A DNA stretch of 64,000 nt from Kitasatospora cheerisanensis KCTC 2395 (GTDB lineage Bacteria > Actinomycetota > Actinomycetes > Streptomycetales > Streptomycetaceae), in contig NZ_KK853997.1 in NCBI RefSeq assembly GCF_000696185.1, positions 488,684 to 552,683 of the forward strand, read 5' to 3'. A program made the translations under genes and the position numbers. The stretch's first letter is position 1. Each line of letters begins with the position of its first letter. Under the pieces are notes generated by a model that saw only the letters and a list, made by a program, of their open reading frames with translations, ran no database searches and was not told where the DNA came from. Positions 53,495 through 62,230 of this stretch are shown in pieces.

Positions 53495-55100
53495 GCGGGG
53501 TGCCGTCCGGGTTCCGCGACCCCTTCGCGCGCGAGCACCTGCCGGCCGTCGAGCAGTGGCCGGCCCTGGAGTTCACCACCGAGCTGCTGCACTACCCCGA
53601 CCGGCTGAACGCGGCTGTGGAGTTGCTGGACCGTCAGGTGGCGGAGCTGGGCCCGGACCGGCCGGCGCTGCGGACGCCGGCCGGGGAGGTGTGGACGTAC
53701 GGCGAGTTGCAGTTGCGCTCGGCGCAGGTCGCGCAGGTGCTGGCGGAGGACCTGGGGCTGGTGCCGGGCAACCGGGTGCTGCTGCGCTCGCCGAACAATC
53801 CGTGGGCGGTGGCGGCCTGGCTGGGCGTGCTGCGGGCGGCGGGATCGCGGTGGCGACGATGGCGGCGCTGCGGGCCCGGGAGCTGGCGCCGATCGTGGCG
53901 AAGACCCGGCCGGTGGTGGCACTGGTGGACCACCGCTTCACGGCGGAGGTCCGGGACGTCCCGGTGGTGGCATTCGGCGGCGGCGGGGCGGACGACCTGG
54001 TCCGGCGGGCCGCCGCCAAGCCGGGGCGGTTCGCGGCGGTGGACACGGCGGCGGACGACGTCGCGCTGTTCGGGCCGACCTCGGGCACCACCGGCGTCCC
54101 GAAGATCACCGTGCACTTCCACCGCGATCTGCTGTCGATCGACAACACCTTCGGCCGGTGCACGCTGCGGCTGCGCCCGGACGACCTGGTGGCGTGCACG
54201 GCGCCGCTGGCGTTCACCTTCGGCCTGGGGATGCTGGTGGTGTTCCCGCTGCGGGCGGGGGCGTGCGCGTTCCTGACCGAGTCGGCGACGCCGGCGGAGC
54301 TGGCCGAGCTGGTGGCGGAGCACGGCGTGACGGTGCTGGCGACGGCGCCGACCGCGTACCGGCAGATCGTCAAATCCGGTCTGGCGCACCGGCTTTCGGG
54401 GCTGCGGCGGGCGGTGAGCGCGGGCGAGCACATCCCCCGGGAGGTGTGGGAGCAGCTGCGGGCGGAGGCCGGGATACGGGTGGTGGACGGCATCGGGGCG
54501 ACCGAGTTGCTGCACATCTTCATCTCGGCGGCGGACGAGGAGATCCGCCCGGGGGCGACCGGCCGGCCGGTGCCGGGGTTCCGGGCGGCGGTGCTCGGGC
54601 CGGACGGCGAGGAGCTGGGGCCGGGCGTGGAGGGGCGGCTGGCGGTGATCGGCCCGGTCGGCTGCCGGTACCTGGACGACGAGCGGCAGTCGGACTACGT
54701 GGTGAACGGCTGGAACGTCACGGGCGACACCTTCGTCCGGGACGAGGACGGCTACTTCTGGTACCGGGCGCGCAGCGACAGCATGATCGTCTCCTCGGGC
54801 TACAACATCGCCGGCCCGGAGGTGGAGGCGGCCGTGGACAGCCATCCGGACGTGCTGGAGTCGGCGGTGGTGGCCGCGCCGGACGCCGAACGCGGCTCCG
54901 TGGTCTGCGCGTTCGTGGTGCTGCGGGCGGGCGCGGCCGGGGACGCGGCGACAGCGCGCAGCATCCAGGACCACGTGAAGCAGCAGCTCGCGCCGTACAA
55001 GTACCCGCGCGAGGTGCGGTTCGTGGCGGCGCTGCCGCGCAATCCGAGCGGCAAGCTCCAGCACTTCAGGCTCCGTCGGATCGTGGAGGGCACGGAATGA
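53491..55100 (+). pseudogene. Benzoate/2-aminobenzoate-type CoA ligase, one frameshift (likely sequence error)
   Basis: One G added near 53838-53843 restores a 536-aa acyl-CoA synthetase of the ANL superfamily. A3 is GPTSGTTGVPK (near residue 195), A5 DGIGATELLH, A7 YVVNGWNVTGDTF, A8 YRARSDSMIVSSGYNIAGPE, and A10 Lys is in NPSGKLQH. The EFTTELLHYPDRLNAAVE start is typical of benzoate-, salicylate- and anthranilate-CoA ligases. It activates the aromatic acid for the hydroxylase that overlaps its stop. The enzyme is probably functional. Confidence 0.88.
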
Positions 55101-57475
55101 GGATCGCGATCGCCGGCGGCGGCCCGGGCGGGTTGTACTTCGCCGCGCTGATGAAGCAGTTGGACCCGGCGCACCAGGTGACGGTGTGGGAGCGCAACGC
55201 GCCCGACGACACCTTCGGCTTCGGCGTGGTGTTCTCCGACGAGACGCTGACCGGCATCGCGGGCGCCGACGAGGTGGTGCACGCCGCGATGGAGCGGGCC
55301 TTCGCCCGCTGGACGGACATCGACGTCGAGGTCGACGGGCACCGGTTCACCGTCGGCGGGCAGGGCTTCGCGGCGATGGGCCGCAGGGAGCTGCTGCAGA
55401 TCCTCCAGCGGCGGGCCGCCGAGCTCGGCGTGCGGGTGCACTACCGGACGCCGGCGCCGGGCGTGGACGAGCTGTCGGCGGCGCACGACCTGGTGCTGGC
55501 GGCGGACGGCGTGAACTCGGCGGTGCGGGCCGCGCGGGCGGAGGTGTTCGGCCCGTCGCTGGACGGCCGCCGCAACAAGTACATCTGGCTGGGCACCGAC
55601 CTGGTCTTCGAGGCGTTCCAGTTCTTCGTCAAGCAGACGGAGTGGGGCACCATGCAGATCCACGGCTACCCGTACTCCGCCGAGGGCTCGACCTTCATCG
55701 TCGAGATGCACGAGGAGGTGTGGCGGCGGGCCGGCTTCGACCGCACCGCCGGGCGGGAGTTCGGGCCGGGCGAGTCCGACGAGTACGCGGTCGGGCGGAT
55801 CGCGGAGATCTTCGCCGCCGAGCTGGCCGGCCACCGGGTGCGCACCAACAACTCGCGCTGGCTGAACTTCACCACCGTGCGCAACGAGCGCTGGCACGAC
55901 GGCAACGTGGTGCTGCTCGGCGACGCGGCGCACACCGCGCACTTCTCGATCGGGTCCGGCACCAAGCTCGCCATGGAGGACGCCCTCGCGCTGGCCGCCT
56001 GCCTGCACGAGCGGCCGACGGTGGCCGAGGCGCTGGAGGCGTACCAGGCGGAGCGCAGGCCGGTGGTCGAGTCGACGCAGCGGGCGGCGCAGGCCTCGCT
56101 GGAGTGGTTCGAGAACATCGGCATGTACGCCGGGCAGCAGCCCGCGCAGTTCGTCTTCAACCTGCTGACCCGCTCGCGCCGGATCACCTTCGAGAACCTG
56201 AAGGAGCGGGACGCCGGGTTCGCCGAGCTGATGGAGCGTGAGTTCGCCCGCGGCCAGGGCGCGTCCGAGACCGTGCCGGCGATGTTCCAGCCGGTCCGGA
56301 TCGGGCCGCTGCCGCTGAACAACCGGATCGTGGTCTCCCCGATGGACATGTACTCGGCGGTGGACGGCGTGCCCGGGGACTTCCACCTGGTGCACCTGGG
56401 CTCCAAGGCGCTCGGCGGCGCGGGCCTGGTGATGACCGAGATGGTCTGCGTCTCCCCCGAGGGCCGGATCACCCCCGGCTGCCCCGGCCTGTGGAACGAC
56501 GGGCAGCGCGAGGCCTGGCGGCGCGTCACCTCCTTCGTCCACGAGCGCAGTTCGGCGAAGATCGGCCTGCAACTGGGGCACTCCGGCCGCAAGGGCTCGA
56601 CCCGGCTGATGTGGGAGGGCATGGACGAGCCGCTCCCGGACGGCAACTGGGAGGTGATCGGCCCGTCCGCGCTGCCGTACGGGCCCGGCTGCCACCTCCC
56701 CCGGGAGGCGACCCGGGCCGATCTGGACCGGGTGGTCGCGGACTTCGAGGCGGCGGCGCGGCGCGGCGCGGAGGCGGGCTTCGACCTGATCGAGGTGCAC
56801 GCCGCGCACGGCTACCTGCTGTCCTCCTTCCTGTCGCCGGTGGCCAACCGGCGCACCGACGCGTACGGCGGCAGCCTGGAGAACCGGCTGCGCTTCCCGC
56901 TGGAGGTGTTCGACGCGGTGCGGCGGGCGGTGCCGGAGCGGATCCCGGTGACGGTGCGCATCTCGGCGACCGACTGGCTGCCGGACGGCAACACCGACGA
57001 GGACGCGGTGGAGATCGCCCGGGCCTTCGTCGCGCACGGCGCGGCCGCCATCGACGTCTCCTCCGGGCAGGTCGCCCAGCACGAGCGGCCGGCCTACGGG
57101 CGCTCGTACCAGACGCCGTTCGCCGACAGGATCCGCCACCGGGTGGCCGGGCCGGCCGGTGTGCAGGTGATCGCGGTGGGCGCGATCTCCTCCTACGACG
57201 ACGTCAACTCGATCCTGCTGGCCGGGCGGGCGGACCTGTGCGCGCTGGGCCGCACCCACCTGTACGACCCGCAGTGGACGCTGCACGCGGCGGCCGAGCA
57301 GGACTACCGGGGTCCGGGCGCCGAATGGCCGGTGCAGTGGCAGGCCGGGCGCCGCAGGCCGCCGACCTCGCGCACCGACCGTGTCCCGCCCCGGCTCTCG
57401 CTGCTGCGCGAGGGCGCGGCCGGGCCGGTGCACCTGCGGTGGACGCCGGATCCCCGGATCGGGGTGACCGCGTGA
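55097..57475 (+). CDS. Bifunctional salicylyl-CoA 5-hydroxylase / Old Yellow Enzyme-type oxidoreductase
   Basis: 792 aa. Residues 1-385 are a class A flavin monooxygenase: GGGPGG dinucleotide site near residue 7, DG motif in VLAADGVNSAVRAARAE, and GDAAHTAHF at about 275. Residues about 395-760 are an OYE/NADH:flavin reductase barrel (PVRIGPLPLNNRIVVSPMDM; LQLGHSGRKGST; EVHAAHGYLLSSFLSPVANR; GRADLCALGRTHLYDP). The fusion is shared by salicylyl-CoA 5-hydroxylase (SdgC type) and 2-aminobenzoyl-CoA monooxygenase/reductase. It hydroxylates, and perhaps then reduces, the aromatic CoA thioester. Confidence 0.92.
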   Translation: MRIAIAGGGPGGLYFAALMKQLDPAHQVTVWERNAPDDTFGFGVVFSDETLTGIAGADEVVHAAMERAFARWTDIDVEVDGHRFTVGGQGFAAMGRRELLQILQRRAAELGVRVHYRTPAPGVDELSAAHDLVLAADGVNSAVRAARAEVFGPSLDGRRNKYIWLGTDLVFEAFQFFVKQTEWGTMQIHGYPYSAEGSTFIVEMHEEVWRRAGFDRTAGREFGPGESDEYAVGRIAEIFAAELAGHRVRTNNSRWLNFTTVRNERWHDGNVVLLGDAAHTAHFSIGSGTKLAMEDALALAACLHERPTVAEALEAYQAERRPVVESTQRAAQASLEWFENIGMYAGQQPAQFVFNLLTRSRRITFENLKERDAGFAELMEREFARGQGASETVPAMFQPVRIGPLPLNNRIVVSPMDMYSAVDGVPGDFHLVHLGSKALGGAGLVMTEMVCVSPEGRITPGCPGLWNDGQREAWRRVTSFVHERSSAKIGLQLGHSGRKGSTRLMWEGMDEPLPDGNWEVIGPSALPYGPGCHLPREATRADLDRVVADFEAAARRGAEAGFDLIEVHAAHGYLLSSFLSPVANRRTDAYGGSLENRLRFPLEVFDAVRRAVPERIPVTVRISATDWLPDGNTDEDAVEIARAFVAHGAAAIDVSSGQVAQHERPAYGRSYQTPFADRIRHRVAGPAGVQVIAVGAISSYDDVNSILLAGRADLCALGRTHLYDPQWTLHAAAEQDYRGPGAEWPVQWQAGRRRPPTSRTDRVPPRLSLLREGAAGPVHLRWTPDPRIGVTA

Positions 57476-57533
57476 ACCCCCGGCCCGCGGCGGCGGTGCG
57501 ATCATGTGTCCGGCGTCCGCCATACTCGGTGGG

Positions 57534-58391
57534 ATGAGCGAGACGAAGGCCGCCCGGCCCACCGCGGCACGCCGTTCCCGGACCGTGCTGGTGACCTTCC
57601 TCGGCGCCGTCGTCCGCAAGATGGGCAACTGGATGCCGATCGCCGGCGCCGTCGAACTGCTCACCCAGGCGGGCCTGGACGCCTCCAGCGTCCGCACCGC
57701 GGTGTTCCGGCTCAAGCAGCGCGGCTGGCTGGCCGCCGAGACCCGCGGCGGGGCGCGCGGCTACGCGCTGACGCCCGCCGCACTGGAGGCGCTGGCCGCC
57801 GGGGACGAGGTGATCTGGCACGCCCGGCAGCCCGCCGACCTGGCCGACGGCTGGTGCCTCGTCAACTTCTCGGTGCCGGAGTCCGCCCGGGCCAAGCGCC
57901 ACCAGCTGACCGCGCACCTGACCTCGCTGGGCTTCGGCAACATCGGCGCGGCGGTGTGGATCGCCCCCGCCCGGATGCTGCCGGCGGCCGGCCGGGCGAT
58001 CGGCGAGCTCGACCTGACCGACCAGTGCGCGGTCTTCACCGGCGACCACGTCGGCGGGCAGGACCTCGCCGCGATGGTCCGCAAGGGCTGGGACCTCGCG
58101 GAAATCGACCGCCGCTACCGGGAGTTCCTCGCCGCCCGGACCGCCGAGGCCGACCGCCTCGCCGCCGCCGCCTTCGTGGACGGCCGGGAGGCCTTCGTCG
58201 GCTACCTGTCCGTGGTCGACGACTGGCGCAAGCTGCCGTTCCGCGATCCCGGCCTGCCCCCGCAGGTGCTGCCCGCCGACTGGTCCGGCCCCGCCGCCGT
58301 CCGCCTCTTCGAACGCCTGGTCGCCGCGCTGGAGGGCCGCGCCCTCGCGCACGCCGCGCCGTACTGGTCCGCCCAGCCTCGGAAGCCCTGA
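57534..58391 (+). CDS. PaaX-family transcriptional regulator
   Basis: 285 aa. The N-terminal winged helix (VLVTFLGAVVRKMGNWMPIA; SVRTAVFRLKQRGWLAAETR), central GYALTPAALEALAAGDEVIW with WCLVNFSVPESARAKRHQLT, and C-terminal REFLAART region with FRDPGLPPQVLPADWSG match PaaX, the aryl-CoA-responsive repressor of phenylacetate and related pathways. It is the last gene of the aromatic cluster and should repress it until the CoA thioester binds. ATG 57534 starts 58 bp after the hydroxylase stop. Confidence 0.92.
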   Translation: MSETKAARPTAARRSRTVLVTFLGAVVRKMGNWMPIAGAVELLTQAGLDASSVRTAVFRLKQRGWLAAETRGGARGYALTPAALEALAAGDEVIWHARQPADLADGWCLVNFSVPESARAKRHQLTAHLTSLGFGNIGAAVWIAPARMLPAAGRAIGELDLTDQCAVFTGDHVGGQDLAAMVRKGWDLAEIDRRYREFLAARTAEADRLAAAAFVDGREAFVGYLSVVDDWRKLPFRDPGLPPQVLPADWSGPAAVRLFERLVAALEGRALAHAAPYWSAQPRKP

Positions 58392-58403
58392 ACGGCCCGA
58401 GCC

Positions 58404-58439
58404 AAAAAGGGCGGGCCCGGAACGAGAGTTCCGGGCCCG
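58404..58439 (-). terminator. Rho-independent terminator of the initiator tRNA gene
   Basis: Arms CGGGCCCGGAAC (58412-58423) and GTTCCGGGCCCG (58428-58439) with a GAGA loop. On the minus strand the stem is followed by CCCTTTTT (58404-58411), a clear U-tract, so it ends the tRNA transcript 10 bp past its 3' end. It also lies after the convergent PaaX gene. Confidence 0.85.
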
Positions 58440-58448
58440 GCCTGTCAG

Positions 58449-58522
58449 TAGCGGGGACAGGATTTGAACCTGCGACCTCTGGGTTATGAGCCCAGCGAGC
58501 TACCGAGCTGCTCCACCCCGCG
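58449..58522 (-). tRNA. Initiator tRNA (tRNA-fMet, anticodon CAT)
   Basis: 74 nt without an encoded CCA. The anticodon loop CTCATAA is flanked by three consecutive G-C pairs (GGG/CCC). The acceptor end has a C1-U72 mismatch instead of a Watson-Crick pair. The T loop GTTCAAATC and D arm AGCTCGGTAGCTC are standard. The mismatch and the three G-C pairs identify the initiator rather than the elongator Met tRNA. It is transcribed on the minus strand and ends in a good terminator. Confidence 0.95.
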
Positions 58523-58597
58523 TCGGTGAACCCAACTCTACAGCACGTCGAAGGTCCGTCGAACCAATGACCACCGTCCCCCCGTGGCGCCCGCGGC

Positions 58598-59254
58598 TCA
58601 GCGGGTGGCGGCGACCGGGCGGACGTAGGTGCCGGGGTGGGTGGCACCGCTCTGGTCCTGCGGAGCGGCGCCGCTCCACTGGACCGTCAGCTGCCGGGTG
58701 TCGTCCGGCGGGGTGAGGACGATCTTCTGCACCTTGAACTCGGCCTGGCCCTGGCCCTGGCCGCCGGACGGCAGGTAGTCGATCCGGACGTACGCCTTGC
58801 CGCCGGGCTGCAGCGTGACCTGCTCGGGCTGGGCGGGCTGGTAGCGCGGCAGGTTCCAGGTGCCCTTGTCGCCGACCAGGTCCACGCCCGGGTAGCCCTT
58901 CATGGTGCAGGCCGCCTTGGACTGGTTGGTCAGCTCGATCTCCTCCGCGCCCTGCTGGTCGGGCGTCTGCGCGCCGGTGCCGGGCGCGAGCGCGGCCTTC
59001 AGGTCGGCCGCCACGCACGTGCGCGGCCCGGACCCGGCCGCCGGGGCGCTGCCTCGGCCGCTCGGCTGCGCGCTCGGCGGGGCCGCCTGCCCGCCGGTCG
59101 GGGCGGCAGCTGACGGCGCGGCGGCGGCCGGCGCGGAGGCGGCCGGGGCGGCGGGCTTCGCGGCGGTGTCGGCCGCATCGTCCCCGCACCCGGTCAGGGT
59201 GACCGTGAGGGCGGCCACCAGGCCGATGGCGGCGGACAGTTGACGGATGCGCAT
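58598..59254 (-). CDS. DUF4232-type lipoprotein
   Basis: 218 aa. Signal with lipobox LTGC (Cys23), a long Ala/Pro/Ser linker to about residue 75, then a beta-sandwich domain with CVAADLKAALAPGTGAQT, EIELTNQSKAACTMKGYPGV and TLQPGGKAYVRIDYLP, including a Cys pair as in DUF4232. It is anchored on the outer face of the membrane; function unknown. A second lipoprotein gene lies upstream on the same strand. Confidence 0.88.
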   Translation of the reverse strand: MRIRQLSAAIGLVAALTVTLTGCGDDAADTAAKPAAPAASAPAAAAPSAAAPTGGQAAPPSAQPSGRGSAPAAGSGPRTCVAADLKAALAPGTGAQTPDQQGAEEIELTNQSKAACTMKGYPGVDLVGDKGTWNLPRYQPAQPEQVTLQPGGKAYVRIDYLPSGGQGQGQAEFKVQKIVLTPPDDTRQLTVQWSGAAPQDQSGATHPGTYVRPVAATR

Positions 59255-59388
59255 GGTTGGTCCCACTCGTGGTTCTGCGGCCCCGCGTCGCCGGGCCGGT
59301 GCGGTTCTGACGGCCGGGCAGGGCCGGCCGGGCGGCCAGCGTCCCGGAAGTGGATCAACGCCGGATAAACGGGGCGGGCGGACCCGCC

Positions 59389-60042
59389 TCAGACGTTGGC
59401 CGCGCACCCGAGCCGGGCGGCCTGCCGTTGGGTCTCGCCGCGGGGTTCGGCGCAGTCCACCACGAGCGCCACGGGGAACCGCGGCCGGAAGGTGGTGACG
59501 GTGCCGGAGACGTCCTGCTGTCCCGGGGCGGCGCCCTCGCAGTGGCGGACGTAGGAGCTGGTGATCCCCCAGTTGAACGCGAAGCCGACGAAGCGGCCGG
59601 AGTGTCCGACGCCGGTGACCGGGTTCTTCCCGTAGGGCTCCAACTCCCGTCCGAACTCCGGCAGTCCGGGGGTGGGCGACTGGCGGACGAAGGCCTGGTA
59701 CGCGCGGCGGGCGTCCGCCTCGCCCGCGCTCGACACGGTGCTCGCGGTGAGCGTCCGGACGGGCAGCGCGCCGGGGAGGTCCAGCGCACCGCCGTCGGGC
59801 GCGGTGAGGGTGACGGCCGGGGTGAGGTACGTCAGCGTCTCCTGCTCCACGGCGGGCGTGAACTCGTAGCGCGGGTTCACGCAGTCCGTCGCCGGTGCCG
59901 CCGACGGCACCGCCGTGGCCGACGGTGCGGGCAGCGCCCGGTCCTGACGCGCCGTCGTGCAGCCGGGCACCGCCAGCGCCACAGCCACAGCCACAGCCAC
60001 CGCGACGGCCCCCGCGCCCCGGGCGGATCGTTCTCCTTGCAC
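59389..60042 (-). CDS. Hypothetical lipoprotein
   Basis: About 217 aa. GTG 60042 with GGGGGAG upstream (ATG 60069 is an alternative) leads into a hydrophobic stretch made of Ala-Val pairs and a lipobox VPGC. The mature part (CVNPRYEFTPAVEQETLTYL, HSGRFVGFAFNWGITSSYVR, VALVVDCAEPRGETQRQAAR) has four Cys and no recognised family. The Ala-Val signal is encoded by a 6-bp tandem repeat near 59979-60002. It may be co-expressed with the DUF4232 lipoprotein. Confidence 0.75.
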   Translation of the reverse strand: MQGERSARGAGAVAVAVAVAVALAVPGCTTARQDRALPAPSATAVPSAAPATDCVNPRYEFTPAVEQETLTYLTPAVTLTAPDGGALDLPGALPVRTLTASTVSSAGEADARRAYQAFVRQSPTPGLPEFGRELEPYGKNPVTGVGHSGRFVGFAFNWGITSSYVRHCEGAAPGQQDVSGTVTTFRPRFPVALVVDCAEPRGETQRQAARLGCAANV

Positions 60043-60132
60043 GGCTCCCCCTTCGATCGACCCGATCATCGCGCGGGAGCGGGGCCGCGGGCGGTCCCGT
60101 GACCGGCTCGGTACCGGATGCGAACGCGGCTT

Positions 60133-60470
60133 TCACGAACGGCCGACCAGGCCGGACTCGTAGGCGGTGATGACCAGTTGGACCCGGTCGCGGGCGCCGA
60201 GTTTGCCGAGGAGGCGGGAGATGCAGGTCTTCGCGGTGGCGGCGGCGAGGTGGAGTTCGGCCGCGATCTCGGTGTTGGAGCGGCCGAGGCCGACCAGGGT
60301 GAGGATCTCCCGTTCGCGGCCGGCGAGTCCGTCCAGGGCGGGGGTGTCGGGCGGTCCGGCCGGCTGCCGGCGGGCGAAGTGGGCGATCAGGCGGCGGGTG
60401 ACCGCGGGGCGATCAGCGCGTTGCCGGCGGCGACCACCCGGACGGCGGCGAGGATGTCGTCGAGTTCCAT
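60133..60470 (-). pseudogene. Response regulator C-terminal remnant (NarL HTH), truncated and frameshifted
   Basis: The last 112 codons of a NarL-type regulator: DDILAAVRVVAAGNALIAP (end of receiver), a break at the four-base run 60406-60409 that one added C repairs (giving AVTRRLIAHFARR), then LAGREREILTLVGLGRSNTE and KTCISRLLGKLGARDRVQLV. The receiver with its phosphoacceptor Asp is missing. The upstream end at about 60470 abuts the lipase remnant on the other strand, so this gene was cut by a real deletion as well as by the apparent base loss. Confidence 0.75.
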
Positions 60471-60478
60471 CGGCGACC

Positions 60479-61081
60479 ACACCGTGACGGTGCAGGAGCT
60501 GGCGAGCCACGGCTACGTGGTGGTGCCGGTCGATCACCTGGGCAACTGCTTCAGCGAGCTGCCGAACGGGCTCGGCGCGGCCCTCGACACCTCCCGGATC
60601 GCGCATGTTCGGCTGGTCGAAGGGCGGCACGGCCACCGCGTGCGCCATGCTGACGGGCCGTCTGGTGCGGGCGGGGCCGGCGCTGGACGGGCCGATGCAG
60701 CCCGGGTCCGGGCACCCCACCGTGACCGAGGACCTGGACCGGCCGTTCCTGCTGATGACCGCCTCGTTCCCGCTCGCCGAGGGCCCGGACGTCGCCGAGT
60801 TCTGGTCCCACCTGCGCGGCTGGCGGCTGGAGGTCCGGGCCGAGGGCGCCGTGCACCCCTCGTACGGCGACAACGTCACGCTGATCCCGCAGGCCGGGCG
60901 GATGCTGGGCCTGACGGAGGAGCAGATCCGCCGCATGGTCGGCACCATCGACCCGGAGCGCGCCCTGCTGATCCAGCAGGCGTACCCGTTGGCCTTCTTC
61001 GACCTGCACCTGCGCCACCGCCGCGCGGCGCTGCTGGACGGGCCCTCGCCGCGCTGCCCGGAGGTGGCGTACCGCGGCTGA
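60479..61081 (+). pseudogene. Lipase / PAF-acetylhydrolase-like remnant, N-terminally truncated
   Basis: The + strand piece begins in mid-protein at HTVTVQELASHGYVVVPVDH. It then needs a +1 shift near 60605, not explained by one lost base, to enter MFGWSKGGTATACAML with nucleophile elbow GWSKG. It continues to RPFLLMTASFPLAE and stops at 61081. Catalytic Ser is present and a late His in AVHPSYGD is plausible. The first third of the protein and the start codon are missing. Genuine gene relic facing away from the regulator remnant. Confidence 0.7.
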
Positions 61082-61104
61082 TCCCCCGTGCCCGGCGCCG
61101 CCGT

Positions 61105-61991
61105 TCACTCCTGCGGTGCGGCGGCCCGCGCCAGTGCCCGGCGCCGGTGCTCGCGCGGGGAGAGGCCGTGCGCGGCCTTGAAGGCGCGGGTGAACTCGGG
61201 GGCGCGGGGGATGCCGCAGCGGGCGGCGATGCGGTAGATGGGCAGGGTGCGCAGGGCGGGGTCGGCGAGTTCGCGGTGCGCCTTGTCCATCCGCCGGGCG
61301 CGGATGAACGCGGCGACGGTCTCGCCGTCCGAGTGGCGGGTGAAGAGGCTGTGCAGGTGGCTGACCGAGATGTGGTGGGCGGCCGCCACCACGGGCGGGG
61401 TGAGGCCGGGGTCGTGCAGGTTCTGCCGGATGAACTCCCGGGAGCTCTCCACCAGGGCCCGCTGCCGGTCCTCCTGGGAGAGTTCGGCCTCCGCGTCGAG
61501 GATCCCGGTGAGCCAGGTGGAGACCAGGTCGACCAGTACGGACCCGAGCCGGCAGGCCTCGGCGGGCTGGAAGGCGGCGGCCTGCCGGTCCAGGCCCACC
61601 AGCAGGGCCGAGAGCAGCGCGCCGGTGCCCTCCCGGGCGGGGAGCCGACGCCCCGTCAGGTCGCGCATCCGGTGCGCCGGGACCTGGAGCAGCGCGACCG
61701 GGACGTCCACGCCCACGCCTTCGGCGGGGGGCTGTCCGGGGCGGCCTCGGCGAAGCCGAAGAACCGGCCGTCGGCCGGGTCCGAGCTGGTCGTCAGGTGG
61801 ATGTCTCCCGGCATGAACTCCTCCGCCCCGTCCTGGCCCGCCAGGTGCACCCGGCCGCCGCCGGCCGTCAGCAGCGACAGGTGACAGAGCTCCTCGTCGC
61901 CGTCCCGCTCCGCCGGCTCGCCGCGCCGGGCGCCGGCCCGCGGGAAGCTGGTCACCAGCACGGTCACCCGCCCCAGTTGGTGCCTGCGCAC
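61105..61991 (-). pseudogene. AraC-family transcriptional regulator, one frameshift (likely sequence error)
   Basis: GTG 61991 starts an AraC-binding-like cupin domain (LCHLSLLTAGGGRVHLAGQD; FMPGDIHLTTSSDPADGRFF). The frame breaks at the six-G run 61726-61731; a seventh base restores VGVDVPVALLQVPAHRMRDL and a 295-aa protein. The C-terminal AraC HTH pair is clear (VVAAAHHISVSHLHSLFTRH; RIAARCGIPRAPEFTRAFKA). The domain combination is the AraC-binding-like type found near aromatic or stress genes. It is convergent with the lipase remnant. Confidence 0.85.
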
Positions 61992-62186
61992 CCGTACCCC
62001 CGGGTTCCGTCCGCTCCGACCGTCCGCACCGTTCCGGCCGACCTGTGCGCCCCCAACGCCCCTCCTTCGTCAACGGATCAAAATTCCCCCGCGTCATCAT
62101 CAACCAGTGCCATGACCTCGCCAAGTAGGCACCCGGGCACCTGGCGTGATCCCGCCGCACCGGTGGCCACATCCGTCCGCTTAGAG

Positions 62187-62205
62187 TTAGCGAAGGCAAA
62201 CCTAA
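62187..62205. promoter_or_regulatory. Iron box (DmdR/IdeR-type operator)
   Basis: TTAGCGAAGGCAAACCTAA matches the 19-bp consensus TTAGGTTAGGCTAACCTAA at 15 of 19 positions, counted by eye. It ends 25 bp before the BlaI-type ATG, where a bound repressor would block transcription. It is also one of the few A/T-rich spots in the region. Confidence 0.6.
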
Positions 62206-62230
62206 CCAGCAGGACCAGGACGGGAGAGCG

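Noticed and set aside
58449..58522. Integration site (attB) of a mobile element at the tRNA
   Set aside because: No integrase, no direct repeat of the tRNA 3' end and no foreign-looking gene block was seen on either side.
18395..61731. Programmed -1 ribosomal frameshifting as the cause of the many broken frames
   Set aside because: The sites lack consistent slippery heptamers and downstream structures, occur in unrelated families, and several genes would need two to four events each. Base undercalling is simpler.
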